Below, in pieces: positions 18,787-26,115 of a stretch of 64,000 bases of DNA (its first letter is position 1; each line of letters starts with the position of its first letter). Source of the stretch: a bacterium (lineage in GTDB: Bacteria > Myxococcota_A > Polyangia > Nannocystales > Nannocystaceae); the NCBI GenBank assembly GCA_024742475.1, contig JANSYI010000023.1, positions 62,001 through 126,000 of the forward strand, read 5' to 3'. The position numbers and the translations under genes are program-made. The notes below the pieces were generated by a model. The model was not told the origin of the DNA, did no database searches, and saw only the letters and a program-made list of their open reading frames with translations.

Positions 18787-19578
18787 CTAGTCCGGCTGGG
18801 AGAGCGGCCGCAGCAAGATGTCGTGCACCTGCACGTGACGCGGCGCGGTGACGGCGAACTCGACCGCGGCCGCGACGTCGGCGGCGGTCAGCGGCTGCAG
18901 GCCCGCGTACATCTCCTCGGCGCGGTCTGGGTCACCGAGGAACACGCCGCCGAACTCGGTCTGCACCACGCCGGGGCTGATGGCGCTGACGCGGATCGGG
19001 CTGCCTTCGGCCTGGAGCTCGCGACGCAGGCCCTCGGTCAAGGCGCGCACGGCATGCTTGGTGGCCCCGTAGAACCCGCCCTCCTTCGGGATCCGGTAGC
19101 CCGCGAGCGAGGAGATGTGCACGATGCTGCCCGCGACGCCGCGTGGTTTCATCTGCGCCAGCGCCTCGGCCGTGCACACGCTCAGCGCCATGACGTTGAC
19201 GTCGAGCATCTCGGCCCAGCCCGCGTAGCTGCTTCGGCCTTCGCCGCGCTCGCTCAGCGGCGCAGGACGACCCAGACCCGCGTTGTTGATCAGAATGTCG
19301 ACCGGGCCGACCTCGCGCTCGAGCGCGTCGAACATGGCGATGATCGCCTCGACGCTGCGCAGGTCACAGGTGTGCGTCCAGATGCGCGCGCCGGGGGCAT
19401 CGGCTTCGAGCTCGGCCTTCAGCGCCTCGAGCCTGGACTGCCGCCTCGCGCACGCGGCCACGATGGCGCCTGAGCGCGCGAGCATCTTCGCCACCGCCGC
19501 GCCAATGCCACTGGAGGCGCCCGTCACCAGCGCGACCTTGCCCTGCAGCGCCGCGCCGCCTGGTCTCTCGGCGCTCAT
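18787..19578 (-). CDS. Short-chain dehydrogenase/reductase
   Basis: 263 residues with a classical SDR fold. The cofactor loop TGASSGIG lies near residue 20, NNAG near 97-100, catalytic Ser in SIVHISSLAGY, and the Tyr/Lys pair in YGATKHAV. The Arg after the glycine loop (ACARRQSRL) suggests NADP(H) preference. The start ATG at 19578 overlaps the stop of the upstream D-aminoacylase-type gene by 4 bp (ATGA), so the two are translationally coupled. The substrate is unknown. Confidence 0.93.
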   Translation of the reverse strand: MSAERPGGAALQGKVALVTGASSGIGAAVAKMLARSGAIVAACARRQSRLEALKAELEADAPGARIWTHTCDLRSVEAIIAMFDALEREVGPVDILINNAGLGRPAPLSERGEGRSSYAGWAEMLDVNVMALSVCTAEALAQMKPRGVAGSIVHISSLAGYRIPKEGGFYGATKHAVRALTEGLRRELQAEGSPIRVSAISPGVVQTEFGGVFLGDPDRAEEMYAGLQPLTAADVAAAVEFAVTAPRHVQVHDILLRPLSQPD

Positions 19579-21284
19579 GCGCGAGGCCCCCGGATCAGCT
19601 GGCCGGGCAGCGCTCCGGTGTGCTCCCCGTCGACGTAGACCACCTCGCCGCCGATGACGGTGTAGCGGTAGCCGGTCGCGTCTTGCAGCAGACGCCGGCC
19701 TCCGGCGGGCAGGTCCCACGCCATCCGCGGCGGGCCCAGCCGCAGGTTCTCGTAGTCGATCACGTTCACGTCGGCCCGCATGCCCGCAGCGAGCACCCCG
19801 CGGTCGCGCAGGCCGTACAGCGCGGCCGTGTCCCGCGTCTGTCGCTTGACGATGTGCTCGAGCGGAAGGCGAGGCCCACGGCTGCGGTCTCGCGCCCAGT
19901 GGGTGAGCATGAAGGTGGGCATGCCTGCGTCACAGATCGCCCCGCAGTGCGCTCCGCCGTCGGCCAGCCCGAAGGCCGTGTTGGGGTGGCCGTGCAGCGT
20001 GTGCAGCGGGTCGAGGCTGCCCGCGGCGTAGTTGAACAGCGGAAAGTAGATCATGCCCTCGCCTTCGCGCTCCATCATCGCGTCGTAGGCCAGCGCGAGC
20101 GCAGTGGTCCCCGTCCGCGACGCAATGGCCGCGAGGCTGCCGGAGGCCTCGGGCTCGTAGTCGAACCCCGAGCGCATCGGGAACATCTTCGCGAACGTCT
20201 GGGTGACGAACGACTCGAACGCCCCGACGCGCGTCGGCGTCTCGGCCAGCAGCTTCGCCTTGAACGAAGGGTCGCGCAGCGTCGCGAGCTGCTCGGGCCA
20301 CGGCCGGGTCGCGAGCGCCTGCCACGAGGGGTGCAGCGCAAACGGGTGGGCGGTGCCCCGCCAGCACATGCAAAGGCCGATGCTGCGCCCGGCGACCTGC
20401 CCCGTGAGCGAGACGCCGTCGGCCGCGGCCCGCTCGAGCACCGCCAGCGCCTCCGTCCAGCCCTGCGGGTTGGGGTCGGTCTGGGTGAGGTTGAACAGCA
20501 CGTGCGTGCCCAGCTCCCGCGCCATGGTGTCGAGCCACTGCACCTCGTCGCCGATGCGGTCGTTGTCGCAGCTGATCTCGAAGAGCGCCTGCTTGTCGGC
20601 GAGCACCCGCGCAATCGCGGTCAACTCGTCCATCGTGGCGTCGGTGCCCGCTACGAGCACGCCCTGCGCCGTCTTGTGCAGCGGGGTCCGCGAGCTCGAA
20701 AAGCCCAGCGCGCCCGCGTCGACCGCCTCTGCGACCAGCGTGGCCATGGCGGCGATCTCCTCGGCGGTGGCGTCCTCCTGCTCCGCGCGCTCGGGGCCCA
20801 TGACGTAGCCACGGATGGCGCTGTGCGGAACCTGAGTCGCAAAGTCGAGCGCGTGCGGGCGCCGCTGCAGCGCGTCCAAGTACTCGGGGAACGACTCCCA
20901 GTCCCATTGAATGCCCTCGTGCAGCGCGGCACCGGGGATGTCTTCGACGCCCTCCATCACGCCGACGAGCCAATCTCGATGCTCGGGCCGGCAGGGCGCA
21001 AAGCCGACGCCGCAGTTGCCCATCACCACGGTGGTGACCCCGTGGCCGTGGCTGGGCGAGAAGTGCGGGTCCCACGTGGCCTGGCCGTCGTAGTGGGTGT
21101 GCATGTCGACGAAGCCGGGGGTGACCAGCATGCCGCGCGCGTCGATCTCGCGGGTGCCTGCGCCGACGTCGACACCGACCGCCGCGATCTGGTCGCCGCG
21201 CAGCGCGACATCGGCAGCGCGGGCCGGCGCCCCGGTGCCATCGACGACCAACCCTCCGCGAATGACGATGTCGTGTCGGCTCAT
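19575..21284 (-). CDS. N-acyl-D-amino-acid deacylase-type amidohydrolase
   Basis: 569 residues, amidohydrolase family 3. The N-terminal beta-sandwich leads into PGFVDMHTHYDGQATWD with the two metal-binding His. MGNCGVGFAPC carries the cysteine used as bridging ligand in D-aminoacylases, and DGGAHCG near 460 supplies the catalytic Asp. The C-terminal ADVNVIDYENLRLG and DATGYRYTVIGGEVVY are typical of the family. Members hydrolyse N-acyl-D-amino acids or related amides and urethanes; the true substrate is uncertain. First gene of an operon with the SDR, and divergent from a TetR regulator whose likely operators cover this gene's promoter. The promoter at 21291-21319 predicts a transcript starting at or within a base of the ATG (leaderless). 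Confidence 0.92.
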   Translation of the reverse strand: MSRHDIVIRGGLVVDGTGAPARAADVALRGDQIAAVGVDVGAGTREIDARGMLVTPGFVDMHTHYDGQATWDPHFSPSHGHGVTTVVMGNCGVGFAPCRPEHRDWLVGVMEGVEDIPGAALHEGIQWDWESFPEYLDALQRRPHALDFATQVPHSAIRGYVMGPERAEQEDATAEEIAAMATLVAEAVDAGALGFSSSRTPLHKTAQGVLVAGTDATMDELTAIARVLADKQALFEISCDNDRIGDEVQWLDTMARELGTHVLFNLTQTDPNPQGWTEALAVLERAAADGVSLTGQVAGRSIGLCMCWRGTAHPFALHPSWQALATRPWPEQLATLRDPSFKAKLLAETPTRVGAFESFVTQTFAKMFPMRSGFDYEPEASGSLAAIASRTGTTALALAYDAMMEREGEGMIYFPLFNYAAGSLDPLHTLHGHPNTAFGLADGGAHCGAICDAGMPTFMLTHWARDRSRGPRLPLEHIVKRQTRDTAALYGLRDRGVLAAGMRADVNVIDYENLRLGPPRMAWDLPAGGRRLLQDATGYRYTVIGGEVVYVDGEHTGALPGQLIRGPRA

Positions 21285-21287
21285 GCG

Positions 21288-21336
21288 TGAATGATATTCA
21301 CTTTTTGAAACACATTCAACATCGATCGCGTACAAT
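21288..21336. promoter_or_regulatory. Divergent promoters with two operator-like 13-bp palindromes
   Basis: Box 1 is TGAATGATATTCA (21288-21300), a perfect 5-3-5 palindrome; box 2 is TGAAACACATTCA (21306-21318), nearly palindromic; 5 bp separate them. On the minus strand a sigma-70-like promoter reads TTGAAT (21314-21319), a 17-bp spacer and TATCAT (21291-21296), so each box overlaps one promoter element. On the plus strand TTGAAA (21305-21310) and TACAAT (21331-21336) are 20 bp apart, a weaker match. Both -10 elements place the transcript start within a base or two of the start codons at 21284 and 21343. The adjacent TetR-type gene is the likely binder. Confidence 0.7.
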
Positions 21337-21342
21337 GACCCT

Positions 21343-22029
21343 GTGAGTTCGCTCGAACGCTCGCCTCGCCGCGCGCGAAAGTTCGCCGCCAAGCGAGAGG
21401 CCGTGCTCGACGCTGCGATGGCGATCGTGATCGCCGACGGCCTCGAGGGCCTGACGCTCGGCAAGGTCGCCAAAGCCCTCGACGTCGCCGTGGGCGGTCT
21501 GTACCGGTACTTCTCCAGCAAGGAGGCGCTCGTCGCAGGCCTGCAGATCCGCGCGATCGAACGCTTTGCGTCGCGCCTGGACGCGCACGTCCCCGGCGCA
21601 CCCCGCTCGAGCGGCGCGGTGGCCCTGCTCCGCCACGCCCTCGCGCCGTTCGACTTCTACGCTCGCAACGCGCTCGTCGACCCCGACGAGCACCGGCTCA
21701 TGGACATCATGCTCTCGAACCTCGACCCCGCGCTGAGCGAGGCCCAGGCGCGCGAGGTGGAGACCGTGCTCGGTCCAATCCTCGCGCGCGCCCAGGCCAG
21801 CCTCGACCGGGCCGCCGAAGCTCGCGTGCTGGCCAAGGGCGACAGCCGAGCGCGCACCCTGCTGCTGTGGAGCGCCACCCACGGGCTGGGTCACCTGCGC
21901 AGCCGTGACCGGCTCGAGGATGCCGAGCACCGCAGCGACGCCCTGCTCGACGCGCTGTTCGAGTCGCTGCTCGTCGGTTTCGGCGCCGACCCCAGACACG
22001 CCCGCAAGGCCGCGCGCAGGCCCCTCTAA
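21343..22029 (+). CDS. TetR-family transcriptional regulator
   Basis: 228 residues starting with GTG at 21343. The N-terminal helix-turn-helix is clear (TLGKVAKALDVAVGGLYRYF, about residues 40-59), followed by SSKEALVAGL. The C-terminal ligand-binding part is variable and gives no clue to the inducer. It is divergent from the D-aminoacylase/SDR operon and separated by only 58 bp that hold two related palindromes, so it probably represses that operon and itself. There is no Shine-Dalgarno sequence before the GTG, and the predicted -10 element TACAAT ends 6 bp upstream, so the mRNA may be leaderless. Confidence 0.92.
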   Translation: MSSLERSPRRARKFAAKREAVLDAAMAIVIADGLEGLTLGKVAKALDVAVGGLYRYFSSKEALVAGLQIRAIERFASRLDAHVPGAPRSSGAVALLRHALAPFDFYARNALVDPDEHRLMDIMLSNLDPALSEAQAREVETVLGPILARAQASLDRAAEARVLAKGDSRARTLLLWSATHGLGHLRSRDRLEDAEHRSDALLDALFESLLVGFGADPRHARKAARRPL

Positions 22030-22098
22030 ACGAACTGTCGAGCCCCACAGGGCGACCGTTTGGGGGGTGAAGCGAAGGGCGGCTTCGCCGGCCGCAGC

Positions 22099-22123
22099 GA
22101 GGGGCCTCTTCGAAAGGCCCCTC
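22099..22123. terminator. Hairpin between convergent genes
   Basis: Inverted repeat GAGGGGCCT-N7-AGGCCCCTC in the gap between the TetR gene and the Cys-rich lipoprotein gene, which face each other. There is no T-run on either side, so it is a plausible bidirectional but atypical terminator. The right arm and following bases (AGGCCCCTCTAAA) also occur at the end of the TetR gene, 96 bp upstream. Confidence 0.55.
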
Positions 22124-22128
22124 TAAAG

Positions 22129-22440
22129 CTACAGCGGTTCGCCGCCCTCGGCGGCGCAGTCGTCCGCCGTCAGGAGGATCCAGCCCTTGCCCTTGCATTC
22201 GTTGAGGCCGCCGCAGGCGTGGCCCTTGGAGCCCGGCTCCACGCGTCCCTCGGGGACGTCACAGCCGGACTGGCCCGCGCACTCGTTGGCGCCGAAGCAC
22301 TTGATCTTGGCCGCGGCGGCCTTGTCCCCGCCAGCGGGCGCGGCTTCTCCGGGGGCAGCGGTGGCGTTGTCTTTGTCGCAGGCGCCGAGAAACATCGCGG
22401 CGGCGGCCAGGGCAAGCGAAGTGGGGATGCTCGAGGACAT
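22129..22440 (-). CDS. Cys-rich lipoprotein, predicted bufferin-type RiPP precursor (BufA2-like)
   Basis: 103 residues from the ATG at 22440, with AAGGAG 10 bp upstream. A hydrophobic signal (residues 4-20) ends in a lipobox LGAC, so lipidation at C21 is predicted. After an Ala/Gly-rich linker the core has six cysteines at 48, 54, 60, 76, 82 and 95 in motifs CFGANEC, GGLNECKGKGW and TADDC. These match my knowledge of BufA2-type metallophores, whose cysteines are modified by MNIO (DUF692) enzymes to bind copper. An MNIO and a DUF2063 gene are encoded divergently 700 bp away. The gene follows the dihaem cytochrome by 20 bp and is probably cotranscribed with it. Known bufferins are secreted by Sec; a lipid anchor would be unusual. 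Modification and copper binding are inference. Confidence 0.8.
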   Translation of the reverse strand: MSSSIPTSLALAAAAMFLGACDKDNATAAPGEAAPAGGDKAAAAKIKCFGANECAGQSGCDVPEGRVEPGSKGHACGGLNECKGKGWILLTADDCAAEGGEPL

Positions 22441-22460
22441 GGGTCGGGTGCTCCTTGGGG

Positions 22461-23015
22461 TCACTCTTTGGGATGGCAACCAAAGCATCCGAAGCCTTGG
22501 CCAGTCGCGGGGTTGTAGGGCTCCATGTCGAGCAGCTTGGCCGACTCCGGCACGACCTGCTCGACCATGAACTTGGTGATCTCCTCGTCGAACTCCATCG
22601 CCATCTCGACCGGCTTCTCGGCGTCGAGCGGGAGTAGCGAGTCGGTGGGCATGGCGAAGTTCGTCTCCTTCATGTCGTCGCCGTGGCAGGTCTGACACTT
22701 GAAGCCGGAGAAGGCGGCCTCGTCGTGCGCCTTGAAGCTCTTCTTCATGGCCTTGAGAAAGGTGATGCCCATGTACTCCTGGCGCTGCTTGAACGTCTTG
22801 TCGGCCCACTTCACGCCCGGCGCCCCGGGCTCGGTGCTCTGGGCACCCGCCTCGGGTGCGGAGGCCTCGGCGGCGGGGGCGGCATCGGGGGTCTCGGGCG
22901 TCGCTGCCGCGGCGTCGGTGGGCGCAGCAGGCTGGGCGCCCTTGTCACAGGCGGACAACGCCGCGGCGGCGAAGGAGGTCAGAAGGAGGGTCGCGAGCGT
23001 AAGCTTGGCGTGCAT
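22461..23015 (-). CDS. Dihaem c-type cytochrome lipoprotein
   Basis: 184 residues. The signal peptide ends in a lipobox (LSAC, C23), followed by an Ala/Pro/Glu linker to about residue 68. The folded part holds two CXXCH sites: CQTCH near 107-111 and CFGCH near 177-181. The segment after the linker (KQRQEYMGITFLKAMKKSF) and the spacing of the sites recall the reaction-centre-cytochrome-like small cytochromes of Myxobacteria and Planctomycetes. It is upstream of and probably cotranscribed with the Cys-rich lipoprotein, and divergent from the MNIO gene, so it may carry electrons for, or be protected by, the same metal system. That link is inference from position only. Confidence 0.88.
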   Translation of the reverse strand: MHAKLTLATLLLTSFAAAALSACDKGAQPAAPTDAAAATPETPDAAPAAEASAPEAGAQSTEPGAPGVKWADKTFKQRQEYMGITFLKAMKKSFKAHDEAAFSGFKCQTCHGDDMKETNFAMPTDSLLPLDAEKPVEMAMEFDEEITKFMVEQVVPESAKLLDMEPYNPATGQGFGCFGCHPKE

Positions 23016-23151
23016 CGAGGAACTCGGAGGTGCGTAGGTTCGGTCTCGCCAGACGTCAACGCCTGGACCGCGACCTTGTTACGCGGCTGGGGCACGAGAT
23101 TCAACCCGCCGCGGCGGTCAGGCTCGATGGCGGGCTGTTACGCTGTTCGCA
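23016..23151. promoter_or_regulatory. Divergent control region of the RiPP-like locus
   Basis: 136 bp between the cytochrome (minus) and MNIO (plus) genes. It holds two direct copies of TGTTACGC at 23077-23084 and 23136-23143; the second lies 9-16 bp before the MNIO start. No standard promoter hexamers stand out. The repeat may be a regulator site or chance. Confidence 0.35.
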
Positions 23152-23979
23152 ATGAACGGGGACCGGCCCCAGCTCGGTCATGGTGTGGGCCTTCGCGTCC
23201 CCCACTACGAAAGAGCCCTCGCAGGCACGCTCGACGTGGACTGGGTGGAGGTGATCACCGAGAACTTCCTGGGTCTAGGCGGCCGGCCGCGCGCCGTGCT
23301 GCTCGGAGCGCGAGCGCAGGTGCCCGTCGTACTGCATGGCGTGTCGCTGGGCATCGGATCGGTAGAGCCGCTCGACGAGCCCTACCTGACGCGGGTCCGC
23401 GAGCTCGCGGACGAGGTCGATCCCGCGTGGGTGTCGGACCACCTGTGCTGGGGCCGCATCGATGGCCACCACGCCCATGACCTTCTCCCGCTGCCCTATA
23501 CGGAGGAGGCACTCAACCTCGTGGTGGAGCGGGTCGAGCAAGTCCAAGACGCGCTGGCACGCCCGCTCCTGCTGGAGAACGTCTCCAGCTACGTCGCGTA
23601 CAGAGCCAGCGCCATGCCCGAGTGGGAGTTCGTCGCCGAGGTTTCCCGTCGCAGCGGCTGCAAGCTTCTGCTCGACGTGAACAACGTCGTCGTCAGCGCT
23701 CGAAACTTCGAGTTCGATCCGCTCGACTACCTCGGCGGCATCCCCACGGACGCGGTCTGGCAGTTCCACTTGGCCAACCACACCGACCGCGGCCACTACA
23801 AGTTCGACAGCCATGAGGGCGCCGTCTCCGACGAGGTCTGGGAGGTCTACCGCGCCGCGCTGCGACGCTTCGGCAAGGTCTCGACGCTGATCGAGTGGGA
23901 TGAGGACGTGCCTGCCTGGGACATCCTGCGGGGAGAGTCGCAGAAGGCGGCAGCGATCGAGGCAGAGGTGCTGGGATGA
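23152..23979 (+). CDS. bufB: MNIO (DUF692) multinuclear iron oxygenase, BufB-type
   Basis: 275 residues, TIM-barrel DUF692 family. Members use two or three iron ions and O2 to modify cysteines in ribosomally made peptides. Metal-ligand motifs are intact: H18 (PHYE), E37 (ITENF), H62 (LHGVSL), D96/H97 (SDHLCW), E142 (LENVSSY), D175 (LLDVNNV), H206 (QFHLANH), the DSHEG segment at 219-223 and E248 (IEWDEDVP). Its stop overlaps the start of the DUF2063 gene by 4 bp. The pair is the usual modifying complex of bufferin loci; the likely substrate is the Cys-rich lipoprotein at 22129-22440. There is no signal peptide, so the precursor would be modified in the cytosol before export. Confidence 0.92.
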   Translation: MNGDRPQLGHGVGLRVPHYERALAGTLDVDWVEVITENFLGLGGRPRAVLLGARAQVPVVLHGVSLGIGSVEPLDEPYLTRVRELADEVDPAWVSDHLCWGRIDGHHAHDLLPLPYTEEALNLVVERVEQVQDALARPLLLENVSSYVAYRASAMPEWEFVAEVSRRSGCKLLLDVNNVVVSARNFEFDPLDYLGGIPTDAVWQFHLANHTDRGHYKFDSHEGAVSDEVWEVYRAALRRFGKVSTLIEWDEDVPAWDILRGESQKAAAIEAEVLG

Positions 23980-24803
23980 ACCTGCGAGACACCCAGGCAC
24001 TGCTGTGGCGGGCGATCGCGTGGCCCACTGGCGTCGACGATTTCTTGGCTCAGGCCGACGTGGAGACCCGCCAGGCATTCGCCGAGACCTTCGCCGACAC
24101 GCCCGCGTTTTCACGGGCGGCGCGCGTACAGGTCTACGCCGAGGCGTACTTCTGGCGGTTGTACGAGGTTGCGGTCGACCAGTACCCGGTCACCGCGTGG
24201 ATCGCCGGCTCTGTACCGTTTCATGATCTGATCACCGACTTCGTCTTGGCCCACCCCTCGCGGACGCCCGACGTTCGTCGGTTCGCGACCGGGCTGGCCT
24301 CGATGCTTCGGACACACCCCCTCGAGCGCACACACCCCGGGCTCGCCGAGGTCGCCGCGGTCGACTGGGCGATCAGCGATGCCGTCGATCGGGTGGACGA
24401 GGAGCGGCTGAGCGTCGCGGTGCTGCAGCGCATTCCTGCACCGGCGTGGCCCACCGCTCGGTTCGGCCTGACGCGCACGGCCGCCCTGCTGCCGTGCACG
24501 CTCCCCTACTCCACCCTGCGTCAGGCGTGGGCAGCGGAGCAGCCCGTCCCCGTACTCGAACGCACGCCGGTCACCGTGCTCGTCTGGCGGCAGGCCGACC
24601 ACGACGTCTACCAGCGAACGCTCAATCCGGCGGAAGCCCGCGCGCTCCGAACCCTGGATGCGGGCGGCACCTTCGCCGAGGCTTGCGATGCCGCGGCGGG
24701 TCCGCTCGCGAATGAGGCCTCGCCTGCAGACGTGGCCGGCTGGCTGCAGCGATGGCTCGCGGACGACCTGCTCGCGTCCTACTCCGACGCGTCCGAGTCG
24801 TAG
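23976..24803 (+). CDS. bufC: DUF2063 partner protein, BufC-type
   Basis: 275 residues starting at an ATG that overlaps the MNIO stop (ATGA). The N-terminal 95 residues show the DUF2063 pattern (ARVQVYAEAYFWRLYEVAVD, then YPVTAWIAG and DFVLAHPSRTPDVRRFATGL). Such proteins bind the MNIO enzyme and the leader of the precursor. The C-terminal half is a less conserved domain seen in longer BufC proteins. Its last 25 bp overlap the 3' end of the convergent membrane/TPR gene. Family assignment rests on the pattern and the partner gene; both agree. Confidence 0.88.
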   Translation: MNLRDTQALLWRAIAWPTGVDDFLAQADVETRQAFAETFADTPAFSRAARVQVYAEAYFWRLYEVAVDQYPVTAWIAGSVPFHDLITDFVLAHPSRTPDVRRFATGLASMLRTHPLERTHPGLAEVAAVDWAISDAVDRVDEERLSVAVLQRIPAPAWPTARFGLTRTAALLPCTLPYSTLRQAWAAEQPVPVLERTPVTVLVWRQADHDVYQRTLNPAEARALRTLDAGGTFAEACDAAAGPLANEASPADVAGWLQRWLADDLLASYSDASES

Positions 24804-25588
24804 GCGCAGCTCGACCGAACCTGGCCGGCGAGCGCGGATCGACGGTGACGGAGAAGGAAGCGGTCCGCGGCTTTGCGAGCTTCCGCCGTCCGGCCGAGAT
24901 TGCACAGCACCTTCACCTCGAGCGCGCGACGCACCTCGGCAAGCTCGCCTCCGGGGAACTTCGACGCGTGGTCACGAATCGCGGCCAACGCATCCTTGTT
25001 GCGTCCCGCCGAGACGGCGACCTTCGCCTTGCCGAGCAACGCAGACTCGTCCGCCAGGACCGACGCGGGCTCGGCCGCCCGTTGCGGACGCTTGCGGGGA
25101 CGCGCCTTGGGCTTGGGGGCAGGCTCGTCCACTTCGTCGTCCACGGCCTCGTCGAGGACCTCGAGGACCTCTTCTGGCTCAGGCTCCGCCTCGGGCTCGG
25201 CTGCGGTCTCCTCGGGCGCAGCAGTTCGCTTCACGGTCTTGCCGCGACGCGTCGGCGGGTTCGAGTGACTCCCGACGCTGGCGACAGACTCGACCGGGGC
25301 AGGCTCGGGCTCGGCCGTCACGGCAGCGACGCCAACGCCGATCCCCGCGGTCAACGCCACGGCAGCGCCGACCTTCGCCAGCGTGAGGCCGAACGACGAC
25401 GTTGCGGCCGTAGCCGCCGATGCCGAGTTCGCGCCCGCGGTCGCAACCGCAACCCCGACTGCGGCACCTCCTGCAACGTTGGCGGCCACCTTGGCCGCCA
25501 CGTTGCCCCACATGCGTGCCCCCGCCTCGGGCGGTGGCGTCTCGTCCAGCGAGTTCGCCGCAGACACGAGTTCGTCTAGATGCGTCAT
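24779..25588 (-). CDS. Membrane protein with TPR-like C-terminus, possible anti-sigma factor
   Basis: 269 residues. A short N-terminal region of about 25 residues (HLDELVSAANSLDETPPPE) precedes an Ala/Val/Gly-rich stretch and a hydrophobic helix (about 70-92). A long charged linker (Pro/Glu/Ala then Lys/Arg, about 95-175) leads to a helical C-terminal domain of TPR type (AKVAVSAGRNKDALAAIRDH and following). The start overlaps the stop of the ECF sigma gene by 4 bp (ATGA). This layout (cytosolic N-terminus, one helix, outer domain) and coupling suggest the cognate anti-sigma factor, but no classical anti-sigma zinc motif is seen. Confidence 0.82.
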   Translation of the reverse strand: MTHLDELVSAANSLDETPPPEAGARMWGNVAAKVAANVAGGAAVGVAVATAGANSASAATAATSSFGLTLAKVGAAVALTAGIGVGVAAVTAEPEPAPVESVASVGSHSNPPTRRGKTVKRTAAPEETAAEPEAEPEPEEVLEVLDEAVDDEVDEPAPKPKARPRKRPQRAAEPASVLADESALLGKAKVAVSAGRNKDALAAIRDHASKFPGGELAEVRRALEVKVLCNLGRTAEARKAADRFLLRHRRSALAGQVRSSCAYDSDASE

Positions 25589-26115
25589 CCCGCAGCCATC
25601 CTCGTTCGTCCCTCTCGTTGCGACCGGACCCGCAGTCGCTCGGTTGCCCGCCCCAGATGCTCCCGCGCCCGCCGGAGTCTGGAGTAGACGGTGTTGATGC
25701 CCACGCCCGTCGCGTCGGCGACGTCCTTGGGCGACTGGCCTTCGAGCTCGGCCAATACGAAAACGATGCGCTGTTCCTCGGGCAGCTCCGCCAGAAGCTC
25801 GTGCAGCAGCCGCGCCGCCTGGGCCCGCTCCGCATACGCGTCGGGCCTCGCGGGGGCTTCGGCCGGGGCGAGCGCGGGTCGCTCCTCCCTCTCACGTCGG
25901 CGGTGGTCTTCCTGTGCGACCCGAAACGCGATGCCGTAGAGCCACGTCTGAATCGACGAGCGCCCTTCGAAGGCGGCCAGCTGGCGATTCACGACGATGA
26001 ACACGTCCTGCACGACGTCCTCGATGCGCGCGTCGGGAATCCCCATCTTGCGCACGCATCGCCAGACGAAGCGCCAGTTGGCCTCATAGACCGACTGCAG
26101 GGTCAGCTCAGCCAC
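25585..26115 (-). CDS. ECF-type RNA polymerase sigma factor
   Basis: 176 residues. Region 2 is visible (RIEDVVQDVFIVVNRQLAAF then IQTWLYGIAFRVAQEDHRRR) and region 4 follows (LLAELPEEQRIVFVLAELEG then SPKDVADATGVGINTVYSRLRRARE), joined by a Pro/Ala/Glu linker. It is coupled at both ends: 8 bp overlap with the envelope protein upstream and 4 bp with the membrane/TPR protein downstream. The downstream partner is its likely regulator. Target promoters are not evident in the window. Confidence 0.95.
   Translation of the reverse strand: MAELTLQSVYEANWRFVWRCVRKMGIPDARIEDVVQDVFIVVNRQLAAFEGRSSIQTWLYGIAFRVAQEDHRRREREERPALAPAEAPARPDAYAERAQAARLLHELLAELPEEQRIVFVLAELEGQSPKDVADATGVGINTVYSRLRRAREHLGRATERLRVRSQREGRTRMAAG

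Noticed and set aside
18238..21290. Long plus-strand frames opposite the nitronate monooxygenase, SDR and D-aminoacylase genes
   Set aside because: Composition is that of reversed GC-rich codons; the minus-strand genes have full family signatures.
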